From contig CM069436.1 in the NCBI GenBank assembly GCA_035610365.1, positions 37,641,117 to 37,705,116 on the forward strand: DNA of 64,000 nt, in the 5' to 3' direction. This document shows, one piece after another, positions 24,215 through 35,900 of the stretch. The stretch is from Aquatica leii (taxonomy: Eukaryota; Arthropoda; Insecta; Coleoptera; Lampyridae). Each line of letters opens with the position of its first letter. Position 1 is the stretch's first letter. The notes under the pieces are model-generated. The model was not told the origin of the DNA, did no database searches, and was given only the letters and a program-made list of their open reading frames with translations. Made by a program: the position numbers and the translations under genes.

Positions 24215-24242
24215 ATTTAATTTAATTTAATTTAATTTAATA
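24215..24242. repeat. (TTTAA)n simple repeat
   Basis: About five consecutive TTTAA units just outside the left end of the piggyBac remnant. Each unit contains TTAA, the piggyBac target sequence, so the repeat may have been the landing site. Confidence 0.75.
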
Positions 24243-24269
24243 CTGCAAACTTATTTTGTAGTGACATAA

Positions 24270-26115
24270 ACTGCACACTGAGGTCACATTGCCCACTGAA
24301 CAAAGAGCAGTTTTTTACAGTTGGTACTGGTTTTTTGATTAATTTTTAGTGTGATTTTGTTACAGCGATTATTTTTAAGAGTACATACTATAAAAACAAT
24401 TCATAAATACATGTTTCTATTCTAAAAATAAAATATTTGCTTTATGGCGAACAAAAGTAACCATTTTTAAAAAAATATCAAAATAGTAACAAACATTAAA
24501 ATGATTAAATGCTTATTATAACCAAAGTTTTAAATAAATAACTGCTTTAGTATGTTACTAAAAAAATTAGAACTATAACAGTTTTTCTTGTCTAGCGACT
24601 TACATATCAGTCTTACAATTCTTACACATCATTGCCCTGTGTTCACTGCAAAATGGCTTATGACACATGTTGCACAACACATTGGTTTTTCTGTCTTTTT
24701 TTGTCGCAAGAACTACAACAAACTTTTTTTTATATCTCGGTCGTTTTTTGAGCCCAAACTTGATTTGCAAAAGTTAGCAAAATGTATGCATTGATAACAC
24801 TTCCGTCAAGCATTCTAAAAAACACTAGCATGGGCCACCTGTTTCTTTTCCGTGCTGTGATAAATAAATGGCACAGTCGATAAAACGTATCTGTGCTTTT
24901 TTTGTTGAGCAGTAAGTTTCATTTGTAGTTGGTTTCTTTGTTTCTTGATCAAGGTAGAAAACAGAAACACGTTTTAATTTTTTTTGGTGTGAAGAAAACC
25001 AAAGTTTTGTTATTATCAAAAGCAAATAAAAAGGATCTTACGCCATTTTTTGACAAGAAACTATGTGGGTTATCTTTTTTATTTTTTTTTGTAAGATTGC
25101 CAGCGTTAGATTGTACCACTATTTTTGCATTGCACTTTTCTCACATAAGATAATGCATTCAACATATAGTAATTATTAGCGTCATTTAGCATGAGTATTT
25201 GTAAACCATATTTATTAGCTTTACTTGCTATATGAGAGGCAAAAGCCAAAACAGTCACAAAAACCCATCAATTGTACAATATTCCTAAGGTGTGTGGTAA
25301 AACTTGCAGCGTAAGTTATTAGCTAAAAACTGAAATCTGTTTTGGGACATTGTTGCTTGGAGATTCTATTGCCAAACACGACAGACCACAATTTGTTGCA
25401 ATTTGAATTCCACAAAACGCCGGATAAATACCGAAGACCAATAAAAGCTTTTACTTTAATAACGTTTGTGTTTTTGTTATAGCTAAGTATAGAAGTCCCG
25501 TCCCGTTCGTTTCAAGCTGTTCAATCGTACGCATGGTGATAATTTTAACTATGTCTTCACTCATAATCAAACTTCATGCTTCCAAAAGCATACTTACCGT
25601 TCTGGCATCACCTTTAAGGCCGAACAAATAAAGAGCAATGTTATTAGCTCTATCACGTTCACTAAACTGAGAGATTACAGATAACCATTGGTGTCCATTT
25701 TTGGTTTTGGTGCGCTTGTATTTCATCTAACTTTTGAACGTTCTTTATTTTCACTACCTTGTTCATTTTTATTATCAATATTCTGTTTATTTTCACTTTT
25801 ATTGTTCTGCTCATTTTAAGCACTTTCAGTTCATATACATCACTCTATTCACATTCATATGCGCTTTTTTATCGGCTTTCTCATTTTCTTCAGTTCGAAA
25901 TAATCTTCGTTATCTGAACTTTTAGAAATATTTAATTCATTTTCTTGGCCTAGACTATCTTATAGATTATTTACAATTTCCTCTAACTCAGCATCAGTTA
26001 ACGGTCAAATGTCGTTCCACTTAGGGATCGACATTTTACTTTAAATAATAAGCAATAAAATATCTAATAACAAAACTTAATATTGCACACTGGGGTCTCA
26101 GTGTCCAAAGAGCAG
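24270..26115 (-). mobile_element. decayed piggyBac-like DNA transposon
   Basis: A minus-strand piggyBac transposase pseudogene is bracketed by two related end motifs: CACACTGAGGTC...AAAGAGCAG (about 24271-24312) and CACACTGGGGTCTCAGTGTC...AAAGAGCAG (about 26073-26106). As written both lie in the same orientation, although each contains an internal inverted pair (CACTG...CAGTG). Exact ends are not fixed. Confidence 0.7.
24580..26034 (-). pseudogene. piggyBac transposase pseudogene
   Basis: Starts MSIPKWNDI...LTDAELEEI at 26034, the usual acidic N-terminus of piggyBac-derived transposases. Then come IKVKAFIGLRYLSGVLW (near 25420) and NKLWSVVFGNRIS; the catalytic Asp region is unrecognisable. 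Further on are the block that should read ARKTRRWPMxVFF (here SQHGKETGG, near 24850), and the C-terminal Cys-rich finger NVLCNMCHKPFCSEH...MCKNC (24600-24690), a cross-brace domain known to bind the TIR. There are multiple stops and shifts. The finger is the best-kept part. Confidence 0.85.
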
Positions 26116-26816
26116 GTAAAATCAAATTTTAAGACTTACCTATGATAAAATGGTTTTGCCTCTTGCCTCTCTTTTACACAACTGCGTATACAAGTAGTAG
26201 TAGTAGAATAGAGCGCGCATACGGTAACTTAACTGTAGATTTAAATAAACCTTGTTTGCAATAAATAACATTTATTTATACAGCTTCATAGGTTTTTATT
26301 ATCTTTGGCTAGAACATTTGGACGTTTTTTTATTGCGTAGAACGTTCAGGAATATTTTGTAAACTTTTATAAAGTGCTACAATTATTTGAAAAAACAATA
26401 ATTATTAGCTAGTATACTTTGTACAAAATTTTTTTGTTCTTCACTTAGAAGATGCATAAAAACCACTTTATATTATTTATAAGACCTACGTTTCGTGCTA
26501 CAAGTGAGCACTACCTTAGACCAACAAATAGGTTACAGTGGCACTATCCAACAAGTCATGAACATGAGCAACTACGTTATAATATATTTACGAAATAATC
26601 ACATAAAACTAAAAATGTCAATCTATAAAATTTTAAAATTATAAGGGACAGAAATGTTCAACAAACACTTGACAAGTAATGTATATTATACAATTGCATA
26701 TTAGGTGTTTCTAGATCTTATGAGCGGTGACTTCTGCTAACAAGCAGTAATTTTTCATTTTATGTGCCAAACTGAAAACATAAACACATTTTATATTATT
26801 TAAATTTAAAAAAATA
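26116..26816. other. AT-rich stretch, nothing recognised
   Basis: About 700 bp between two transposon remnants, without a frame above 60 codons. A short GTAGTAGTAG run occurs near 26195. Confidence 0.5.
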
Positions 26817-28478
26817 CCCACACAACAGAAACACACTCATTGAATATTCAGTGAATATTAAAGAAAAAATATCGAATGTTTCTAAAAAATACAAGTTTCA
26901 AAAATAACGTTATAGGAATATTTTGTGAAGATTAAATGTCTAACTAGCGCATATTCAATAAATATTCTAAATGAATATTCTCTGAATATACAAATCATAT
27001 TCACTAATTGTGTATATATTATTCAAATTTTGAATAAATATATCAATAAATATATAAATTTGTACAATATGATGTATTTATGCTTGTTAATTATATACTT
27101 AATTGATACGTATTTCAAATTATAGTTAATCATTAACAATAATATACATTTTTGTTTGCAGTTTCCTAAACTTAATTTGAACAAAATAATTTCTAACATA
27201 GTACATTACATCTTATTGAATTGCTTCTTTCACTTACGAAATACTAATTTTCTTAAATGTTAGACTTTAAATGCGGTTTATCATTTTACACTTTTCTACA
27301 ATAAAAAAATAAACCATTTTAAGAATTCTGCACTTATTTTTTGTTGTCTGCTTTGTTGATTTGCTTCTGATTTGAGATAATTCTCCAGTAATAAATATTA
27401 CTATTGAATTAAAGTATTTTTATAATAAATGTATCTTACTATAACATTCATATCATTATCACAAGCTAAGTAGTGTGTCTCAAATTATAAACATAACCTT
27501 CGAGCAAAATCTTACTAATTAGATATCGAGTATTTATTTGTTTCAATTGTACTCACTACTAATGTTTTAACTACACGATCCTGAAATCCACATCATTTCG
27601 GTTCAGATGATTAAAAAAAATCATTTGAAAAGTCGATCAACAGCTATTGCACTTCTGTGCACAACTTCATAACAAAACATATTGCAAAATTTACCAAGAA
27701 ATATAAATAGGAGTCTATAAAACTGTATTACAGATTAACTTTTTTTTAAGTATGGTTTTCTTTAAAAAACCATTAAACACTATGTAAATACAAATAACAA
27801 TTAAGAAATATCCCAGTTAAACTTAAACTAAAATATTAATCAAATATCTTTAGTTTAGATGTGTTAACACAAAAAAAAATTAAAAACAAGAAGAACTTTT
27901 GGAAAGTACATGCGTACATATTATATATTCAATATTATTAACATACATAATATATAACAATAAGTAAATGGCTATGGAGATAGAAACGTTGAAAGTTGAT
28001 TTTATAATTTGTACTCGCGTAATTAAATAAACCGCGGGCTAAGATCACAACGTATGAACATTGTAAGGTAACAATGTGAATGCAAATGTTAAAATGACAC
28101 CAGAGTGAACCACTAGACAGTTGTTTCACCTTTTTGGGGCTCTTCGGGCAGTGGGAGAGCACTACTGTACTTCCACAAATGCATTGACCAGCTTATAGCT
28201 TTATGTTAACAAATCAAGTGATGAAGTGAAGTGAACGTTTCCATCTCTACAGCCATTTATATACTATTATTCATGCAAAGTAAATCTTACTATGAGATGG
28301 CTCTGCCATCGTATTTCACTCATCATAATACTCGTCATAATATATAACGGTTTTTTTTTAAATATTTGAGGAATATACAATTGGAAATATTCACTAAATA
28401 TGTATTAAATAAATTGAATGTATTTTGAATATTGTGAACGTAATTTGAATATACTATGAATATTCACTGTTGCGTGGG
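26817..28478. mobile_element. TA-flanked DNA element with CCCAC(A/G)CAACAG ends
   Basis: Left end CCCACACAACAG; right end, reversed, CCCACGCAACAG; TA lies directly outside both. Both subterminal regions are full of GAATATTC/AATATTCA units. No transposase is recognised, so it is non-autonomous. A smaller inverted-repeat element lies inside at 27967-28255. The TA target suggests the Tc1/mariner group, but this is an inference. Confidence 0.65.
27967..28255. mobile_element. nested MITE
   Basis: AATGGCTATGGAGATAGAAACGTT at the left (quoted here only for its first 20-odd positions, 27966-27990) is matched in inverse by the stretch at 28232-28256, giving TIRs of about 25 bp with a few mismatches. 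The interior is less AT-rich than its host and has a 74-codon minus frame with no recognised motif. Confidence 0.6.
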
Positions 28479-28756
28479 TAACTGTGAGTACCACAGAAAT
28501 AATAACTTTTTTTTGTGTAAATAAATTGTTTTCATCCTTGATTCACATTAGTAACATTTGTCATAAACGGCTTATTTACATTTCAAAGTTTTAGTTAACG
28601 AGTTAACAAGTAATTATGTTAGAGTACGCCTCATTTGAAATGGACCTGTGGGCTGAGGTTTTCTGCGTGACTTTCTAAATACATTGGCGTAATAAAACAT
28701 GAAAGTGTTCAATTTAAAATCTTGTATTTGAAATGTAATTATTTTGTGAACAACTG

Positions 28757-29351
28757 CTATAGTTATTGCAATTTAACTTTCGATGCACGTCATTAATGAC
28801 GTAAAATTCATACCACCCTATTTATAGCAAAAAATAAATAAATACCGAATTGTCTTATGGAATTTTTTTTTGTCGCGTTGTTGGTGTGCTTACTAAAGTT
28901 GCAGCGTTGTTGGCATCTGTCAAATTTAATTTGTGTTTTTTACGTCAAAGTAATATGTCAAAGTGCTCATTGTTTTTTATAATTATTTTTGATACAAAAC
29001 TGTACTATTCTGAGCTTGAACGAGATAATGGTGGTCCATTGATATCAGTAAATGCTGTGCGAGAGGTACCCTTTTACATAATATTTAAATTGTGGTAATA
29101 CATACATAAATTCTACAATTATTTCTGTATGTACAGCGGTTGCTAACAACGAGGTTCTTAGATCTCCTTAAAACGTAAGCGTAGTACACCTGTTACGAAT
29201 GTAGAAACATTTAATGAAAACGTAATTCGCAATGTAATATTAAGAATGTACGAAAAGAGTAAGTTTACATGATAATACCGACAACATGGTTGAATAACTA
29301 CTTCACTGACGTTAATGACGTGCATCGAAAGTAAAATTACGAGGACTATAG
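28757..29351. mobile_element. about 595-bp element with 42-bp terminal inverted repeats
   Basis: The ends CTATAGT are followed by a well-kept inverted block ACTTTCGATGCACGTCATTA (28778-28797 and its reverse at 29310-29332). The interior has an 82-codon plus frame at 28850-29098 that I do not recognise. Likely a non-autonomous DNA element. Confidence 0.65.
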
Positions 29352-30301
29352 TTAACCTTTAGTTTTAATTATTTTATTATTTAATTAGTGATTGTTAGTT
29401 CAGTTATTTACAAGTAAAATAGTTTTACTTTGCTTACGTAAAATGAGGTTGTATAAAATAATAATAAATTTAATACATTATTAAAAATAATAATAATAAG
29501 CAGAATGTTACTAGAAAATACTTTATTGCCTCAGAAATTCACTCGATTTGAACTCAATGATTTAGTACGAGACGGGTTTTTTAAAGTATGCTGAACATTT
29601 TACAAGAAGATGCTTTTTGAGACACAATCTTACAACGGGGTCAAAAAATATTGTAGATGAAAGGCAGATAAAATACTTTTGAATATCAAATTGGGTATAA
29701 AGAAACAATTTATTAAAGCACAATTAAAAACACTTTGATAAATCATAAATCACAAGATTATGAAAAAATCGTTAAGAATACGATAGAAAATCCTGTACAA
29801 ATAAGCAAAGAACAAAAAAAAAGTTCCATCAAGACTTAATAGAAATAGAACAACGGTACCAACGAAGGTGAAATACCAATAGCCGATTACTGTTGGTGTT
29901 AAAAAAGAAACAACTCTGAGTTTGTGCATAAAAAGACCATTAAACGTGGTTTTTAAAACAAACATACTGTTTAACAATGTAAGCTTAATCATTTTCTTTA
30001 GTAAGTAGATTAAAGCTATACAGGTTCGTGAAAATGAAAATTATAAAATCACAACTTGTTTAAGCAATATTACCTATTAAAATTTAGATCTTTGCAAAAA
30101 AACTTAAATTGTAAACTAGTGTAATTCTACAAATAATAATTTGTTACCTTGATCGGGTAACGTCGTCATCTGATGTTTCTAATTTTACGTTTTCTTTGTT
30201 ATAAAAGGCAGTATTGACAGTAAATACAAATGCATTTAGTACTGTTGTCGGTCCACGAGTAATTCAGCAAGAGAGTGGTATGAATCCGTATAAAAAATTG
30301 A
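29352..30301. other. AT-rich stretch, no gene recognised
   Basis: Contains an 80-codon minus frame at 29750-29992 rich in Phe and Leu, without recognisable homology. Nothing else stands out. Confidence 0.5.
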
Positions 30302-30799
30302 TGGTTACAAAAAATCGTTATTTTCTCAATGATTTTAAATGTAAAGATATTCATTAATCTACCTAGTTCGAAACTTATCTAATTCAATATTAAAATTGTC
30401 TATTACAAAATTTCTAAATCTCAATAGTAAACTGTTAGGCAAAGACATAACTTTTGTAGACAAAAATGAACCTATTATCGATTAGAAATGTTTTATTTCA
30501 AATAGTTTGTAATTGTCGTATAGTACGGAAGATTCGACATTAGAAATACCATATGGCACTTTTCTTGAAATTTTCTTGTTAAATTGATGACGCATTTGAG
30601 TAAAAACTTGCAGATTTTTTGCAATTTTTTAGTTTAAATAGTAAGACATAGTGAGTATAAAAGTACATGAATTAGCAAATCTATCATAAAAAATTTGAAC
30701 TTTCTGTCATTGGAGGAACGAAAGAATATGACACAAAAGTCTAAAAATGTCTTTCGTGAACCATCAATCGCAAAAGTGTTTAAATTACCATTCATTGTT

Positions 30800-31761
30800 T
30801 AGAATGCACTCATCAATACTTGTTCTAGTTGATAGTACAGCAGCTTCTTATTCCACCCTCAGAATACACCGAATGGCGTTCTGTATTGTTAAAATAGTTT
30901 TCTCGCGCGTAGTAGGATGATCTTGGTGAACTAAATCTTTTACACGTCGCCAGAGAAAAAAATCTAGACATGTAAGATCCAGAAACCTAGGTCGCCAAGC
31001 AAACGCACTTCCCTTCCCAATCTATCAATTGGAAATTTTTTTGTTGAGATGGTTCCAAACTCTACCTGCATAATGAGCAGGGCAACCTTCTAATTGCAGC
31101 TAAATATTTTAACGACTATTCAAAGGATAGTCATTGAGTAAATTTGGCAATGTATTTGTTACGAACTCTAAAAAAGCCACACCGTTTAGTAATACATCAA
31201 AAATGTAGAAACCAACAGTTTGTTCGTCAAGTATCCCACGCCAAAAATTTACGGACTATTGATGTTGATTATCCACTATTTGCGTCCAACGAGGATTTTC
31301 CTTGGCATAATGCATGTTGCGCCGATTCATATTTTTGCTATTCTTAAATGTTGTTTCATCTGTTCATAAAATTTTATCTAAAAATTTGAGTTTTGTTCCA
31401 ATATGCCTTGCAACCAATAATAATTTTGTCTTATTAGAAAGTCTTTATCGCTAAGTGGGTAGGGATAAAAACGATTGGTTTTCATAATTTTTATGATTGA
31501 AACCAATATGGGAATATACCTCAATGCAGACATTAACCAAATTTTCTTTGCTCCTTACTGAACCATGTGTTTCTTGTACTGGAATTAGTTGTATGTTTCC
31601 TGTGGTGCGTAATCGTAATGCTAATCGACGAAAAACTCTTCTTTATCGGCGTTCACGATTTGGATACATAGCGTTATAAGATCGTAAAGCATTAATTCAT
31701 TTTCTTGGCATTGAAAATATATCCATAACATGTCATATGCTTCAGAATTTATGAAAATCAT
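30800..31761 (-). pseudogene. Tc1/mariner-superfamily transposase pseudogene (DUF4817-type HTH)
   Basis: Starts at 31761 with MIFINSEAYDML, matching the N-terminal helix-turn-helix of a transposase group common in insects. It continues with NALRSYNAMYPNRERR and VFRRLALRLRTTG (second HTH), then TDETTFKN (first catalytic Asp region, near 31365), NRRNMHYAKENPRW and VNFWRGILDEQTVGFYIF (31200-31330), and DLTCLDFFLWRRVKDLV (30920-30980), whose usual form is PDLTPLDFFLWG. Order and spacing are those of a full-length protein of about 350 residues, but there are several stops and frame changes. Confidence 0.85.
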
Positions 31762-32697
31762 CTTTTACAAGATATCTGAAAACAAGGGAAAACAACGACA
31801 AAAAGGTAACAAAGTTCAAAGAAAAGCACAAAATAGTAACAACACTTAAGTATGTAGCAACACAAAACACAAAAATTAACAACGTTCACATAGAAACACC
31901 ATGCACAATCTTGATAGGTAACCTTTTAAAAGAAAATTTAATGTTTTGATAAGTCATAATACGAAAAGGCGAAAAACAAATCAAGAAACCAAAATTCTTC
32001 ATGATTAAACATTTTGTGTTATATCTCCCGTTCCTCTAATGACAGAAAGTTCAAATTTTTTATGATAGATTTGCTAATTTATGTACTTTACAACTATACT
32101 AAGCTGACTGCCTTTTCAAAAAAAGTGCCACATAGTGTTTCTAATGTAGAATCTTCCGTGCTATGCGACAGTTACAAACTATTTAAAATAAAACATTTCT
32201 AGGCGACAATACACTCATTTTTGTCAGTTTAGCATGAAGATTTAGAAAATTCGTTATATAAAATCTTAAGCTTTTGCGGTTGTTATGTTTATGATTATAA
32301 GCGACTTTCGGTTTAGACCGCGTCGTAGTTAAACACCCAGACTTAGGCTTAGTCCTAGTCTCTTCTTGACAGCTAAAACAAGAAGTAGAACTTGGCCTTT
32401 GCCGTATTGTCGTTCGTGAACACAAACTTATGGATCAAGTTATATAGGACAGACGGAACGCTCTATAAAGTTAGAGTAAAAGAACATATGGTTGACTGCA
32501 AACACCGCAGAGTTACTAAATCAGCAGTGGCAGAGCACGTGTGGAACCAAGGACAAGCTGAACTTTGACCTAACTAAAGTGTTGGTTAGAACTCCTTTCT
32601 ACTTTCCCAGACTAATAGAAAACATCTATGTAATATGAACCGAGAAGACGGTTTAAGACTCAGCAAATCTATGCTACTAGTATTATATCCTCTAAGA

Positions 32698-35333
32698 CAG
32701 CGGTTCTCAACCTTTTAGTAACCACGTACCACTTGAAATTTTCAGAGATATTGACGTACCACTTTATATTTATATATATTTTTATTTTTATTTATTTATT
32801 TATATATAATATATAATTATATATAATTTACATTTGGTCATGTTTAAGAAAATAAAAATGCATTCTACAACTGTATGTATGTACATAGAATTTACTTATA
32901 TATATACAAAATAAAATGTATCATACATTAAAAACAATCTTAAATTAGTTCATTGAACACAGTCATTTAAATTTAAACAAATTGATTGAGCTCAACTTGA
33001 TTCTTAAGTCCTCTTCAACACTAATGCGGTTTCTGTATTTATTTTTTATGTACAGCAGTTCTGAAAAGCCCAATTCACATAAGTACGAGGTTAGAAATGG
33101 AAGTAAAAAGATTATTGCTTGCTTGAACACTGATGGATATTCAGTTTTTGTCCCCATCCAAAAGTCTATTAAAGATTTTGTTTAAACACATCTTTCATTG
33201 AGCTGTCACTTATAAGGTCGATGAAACACTCTTTTGAGTGACTAGGAAACTTTCCTGAAAATGGATTTCTAATCCACTCATATTTAGAAAAATCTTGATT
33301 AAAACAGAAAAATCGTTTGAAAGGCTTACATATGACTAGTGATATCATCAGTCACTTCTGGCTTCAGAGAAATATCATTTTCTTCCAAAAATGATGCAAG
33401 AGTAGGGAATGCAGAGAAATCCTTGTCCTGCGCTTGAGAGCGAAACAGAACCAACTTTTTCTTGAAGGATGATATTTTATCGTTGGTAGTGTACACTGTT
33501 GTACTCGGCCCTTGAAGTCCCATGTTTAAGATATTAAGCCTATCCAAAATATCAGACAAATACGCCAATCGTGATAGCCATTCTTCATCATTAAACAAGT
33601 GTTTCATGTTATGATTTTCTTCACTTAAAAACTTAAAGACTTCTGACCTCAGTTCAAATAGACGAGTTAGGATCTTGCCTCGTGAGAACTATCTAACCTC
33701 GGTATTTAGGAGTAGAGGTTGATATTTTCCACCCATATTTTCACACATCAAAGAGAAAAGCCGTGAATTAAGAGCCCTGGCCTTAATAAAATTAATGACC
33801 TTTACGCTATCCGTTAAAACAGACTTAAGGTTGGCAGGCATCCCCTTGGAAGCCAAAGCTTCTCGGTGAATAGCACAGTGAGTATTTTGGCATTCTGGAG
33901 CAACTTTTTTTATTCTTGCTCCTAATCCACTTAAATGACCCGACATAGCTTTTGCTCCGTCCGTGCACAAACCAACACATTTAGACCATGATATTTACGC
34001 TTTCAGAATATACTCATTTATGACATCAAATATGTTCTCAGCTTTAGTGTTTGATACAAGAGGTTTGCAAAATAAAAATTCTTCCTTTACTTATTATAAT
34101 TCTTCCTTTAATAATCAAAACGTATGAATACAAGAAGCTGCGCCATATTTTTTATGTCTGTGCTCTCGTCTACTTGCAGTGCAAAATAATTACATTTGCG
34201 CAGTTGAAGTAAAAGCTGTTCTTCAATACTCGAAGACATTTCAACAATTCGCCTCTTTACGGTGTCATTCCACAAAAGAATTTTCTCGATTTCCTTTGCT
34301 TCCTTTTCGCCTAATACTGCCTCGACCATATCTTTAGCGACCGGAAGTAAAAGTGTCTTGCCAATTGTATGAGGCTTCCCTTCTTTAGCTATTCTATAAC
34401 TGGCAAGATACGATGCTTTGACCAGTTTTTGTCTATATTTACAAATTTTGCCATGCACTGATTTCCTCTCTTACACAATTCAGATTTTCTTTGAAAAAAT
34501 TCAATAGGTTTGTCAACCAAATCGGGATGCTTAGTTGTCTGGTGTCGCTTTAGTAAGGAAGGCTTCATGCTCTGATTTGAAAGTGTTTCTGAACATACAA
34601 CACATTGTGGAATAGGATTATCGTTATTTTCTGTGCCAGGTTTTACTATAAATCCTAACTGTAAATACGCTGCATCGTACTTACGATTTGGCTGTGGTTA
34701 CATTATCTTTTGACTGTCCTTAGAGGTAAAGGGATTAGTGAAATATCGCTTCATTATGTCCACTAAAAACTAATGCTGAATTACTACTAAAAACTAAAAC
34801 TAAACTTCACTTCATGGAACACAATCGAAAAACAGTTAACGTTGGCATCAGAATGAAACTGCTGGGTGAGAAAGTAACACAAGAGAACGTGACCAGTTCA
34901 TGCCACTGTCAAAACTAAACTGACGGGGTGAGATGGTCGTGATGAGTGGCGGGGGGTGAGAAGTGTGAGAAGGAATTGAGTCACTCGGGTTGTTTGTGTA
35001 GCGTCAAGGTCAGCTCGGTCGGCCAGAGGCTCGGGAGTCGTTGACACTGCACGTCAGGGCGACAATACCTGCGCTCGGACGAGTCAAAATTAATGACGCG
35101 TATAAAACAACCTAGCTGGAACCTATTCACGTATGTCTAAAACTGCCACTATTCTATGTAAAACACAGATGAAGGAATTATATTCTAAACGCAGAAATGT
35201 TGCATCGGAACTGTAAATTAATGTTATTCACATTCAACAGTTTTTATTGTTATTATTAATATATGACTGCGTACCACCTGAAATGTCCCCGCGTACCACC
35301 GGTGGTACGCGTACCACCGGTTGAGAACCGATG
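32698..35333 (-). mobile_element. hAT DNA transposon with perfect 8-bp target duplication
   Basis: Ends CAGCGGTTCTCAACC and, reversed, CATCGGTTCTCAACC. CTCTAAGA flanks both sides exactly (32690-32697 and 35334-35341). Subterminal regions on both sides carry several (A/C/G)CGTACCAC units, including a palindromic cluster near 35290-35320, the sort of motif hAT transposases bind. Size 2636 bp, with a minus-strand transposase. The region upstream of the transposase (34900-35090) is markedly GC-rich. It interrupts the PLE and is the youngest layer of the nest. Confidence 0.93.
32963..34754 (-). pseudogene. hAT transposase (ZBED5/SCAND3-like), broken
   Basis: Begins MKRYFTNPFTSKDSQK at 34754. A BED-like zinc finger follows: IPQCVVCSETLSNQSMKPSL...HQTTKHPDLV (34550-34640). 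Then come the catalytic core parts: LLLPVAKDMVEAVLGE, IEEQLLLQLRKCNYFALQVDESTD (first Asp region, 34130-34260), CTDGAKAMSGHLSGLGARI (second, 33900-33970), INFIKARALNSRLF and LLLNTEVRWLSRGK (about 33660-33790). Last is the dimerisation region IFLLPFLTSYLCELGFSELL (33060-33120), ending IKLSSINLFKFK. The usual order and full length are kept, close to 600 codons. About four to six stops or frame changes interrupt it, the first as early as codon 19, so it is inactive despite the crisp ends. Confidence 0.88.
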
Positions 35334-35498
35334 CTCTAAGACAAAGATCAACCTTCTTGGAAAGGGCACAAACACTTACTCCGTGTAATAACGACGTCAG
35401 TCAAGCGGTAACGGAAAGATAAGGTCCGTTAATTCAGCTAATCGCAATTGATATAAATATCGTCACTTACACTTTTTCTTTCAGTGACATTTACCACT

Positions 35499-35530
35499 CT
35501 GAAGATTCAAACTGCAATGTCTTGCAAAAC
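35499..35530 (+). ncRNA. PLE hammerhead-like motif, decayed
   Basis: CTGAAGA (35499-35505) fits the hammerhead consensus CUGANGA. It is followed by an imperfect stem II (around loop TGCAAT) and CAAAAC where GAAAC is expected. Hammerheads are known in the terminal repeats of PLEs. One core base is changed, so activity is doubtful. Confidence 0.5.
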
Positions 35531-35900
35531 GTCAGTTTGTTTGGGTTCAGGAACGACAATACGGCAAAAGTCAAGTTCTACTTCTTGTTTTGGCTCTCAA
35601 GAAAAGGCTAGGACCAACCCTAAGTCTGGGTGTTTAACTACGACGCGGTCTAAGCCGAAAGTCGCTTATAATCATAAATTTTGTAATAGACAATTTTAAT
35701 GTTAAATTAGATAAGCTTACGAACTACGTAGGTTAATGAATATCTTTACATTTAAAATCATTAAAAAAATAACGATATTTTGTAACCACCCCCAAAGGGT
35801 TCTCAAAAATAAAAATATTTTCAGTGATTTAATCTATAAAATTTTTTTCCCGTATTGTTAGACCAAATAGTTTTCGAGGTAAATTTGAGTGCTGCCCTGT

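Larger units (their letters stand above)
32257..35670 (+). mobile_element. Penelope-like element fragment with inverted terminal arms
   Basis: Left arm 32262-32412 and right arm about 35545-35668 are inverted copies (anchor: AAGTCTGGGTGTTTAACTAC at 35621 and its reverse near 32327). Between them, on the plus strand, the GIY-YIG endonuclease and C-terminal tail of a PLE remain: TYGSSYIGQTERS, VKEHMVDCKHRR, KSAVAEHVWNQGQ, NREDGLRLSKS, interrupted at 32698-35333 by a hAT and resuming with LRQRSTFLERAQTLTPCNN. The RT part is absent. The surrounding mariner TIR is cut here; about 13 similar bases on both sides (near 32243-32256 and 35669-35681) look like the target duplication. Confidence 0.85.
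30302..35900 (-). mobile_element. long-TIR mariner-like element, split by a PLE
   Basis: Left TIR about 30302-30720; right TIR in two parts, 32028-32256 and 35671-35788, separated by the PLE. Anchors: GGTTACAAAAAATCGTTA at 30303 versus its reverse at about 35768-35787; TTCAAATTTTTTATGATAG at 32050 versus its reverse near 30690. The arms are some 350-420 bp. Between them is a minus-strand mariner-type transposase pseudogene. To the right, ...GCTGCCCTGTA at about 35900 resembles the outer end of such elements (TACAGGG...), so the right border may be there; the left border is less sure. Confidence 0.8.

Noticed and set aside
28120-28170. tRNA- or SINE-like segment in the nested MITE
   Set aside because: GGGCTCTTCGGGCAGTGGG looked structured, but there is no A/B box pair and no cloverleaf.
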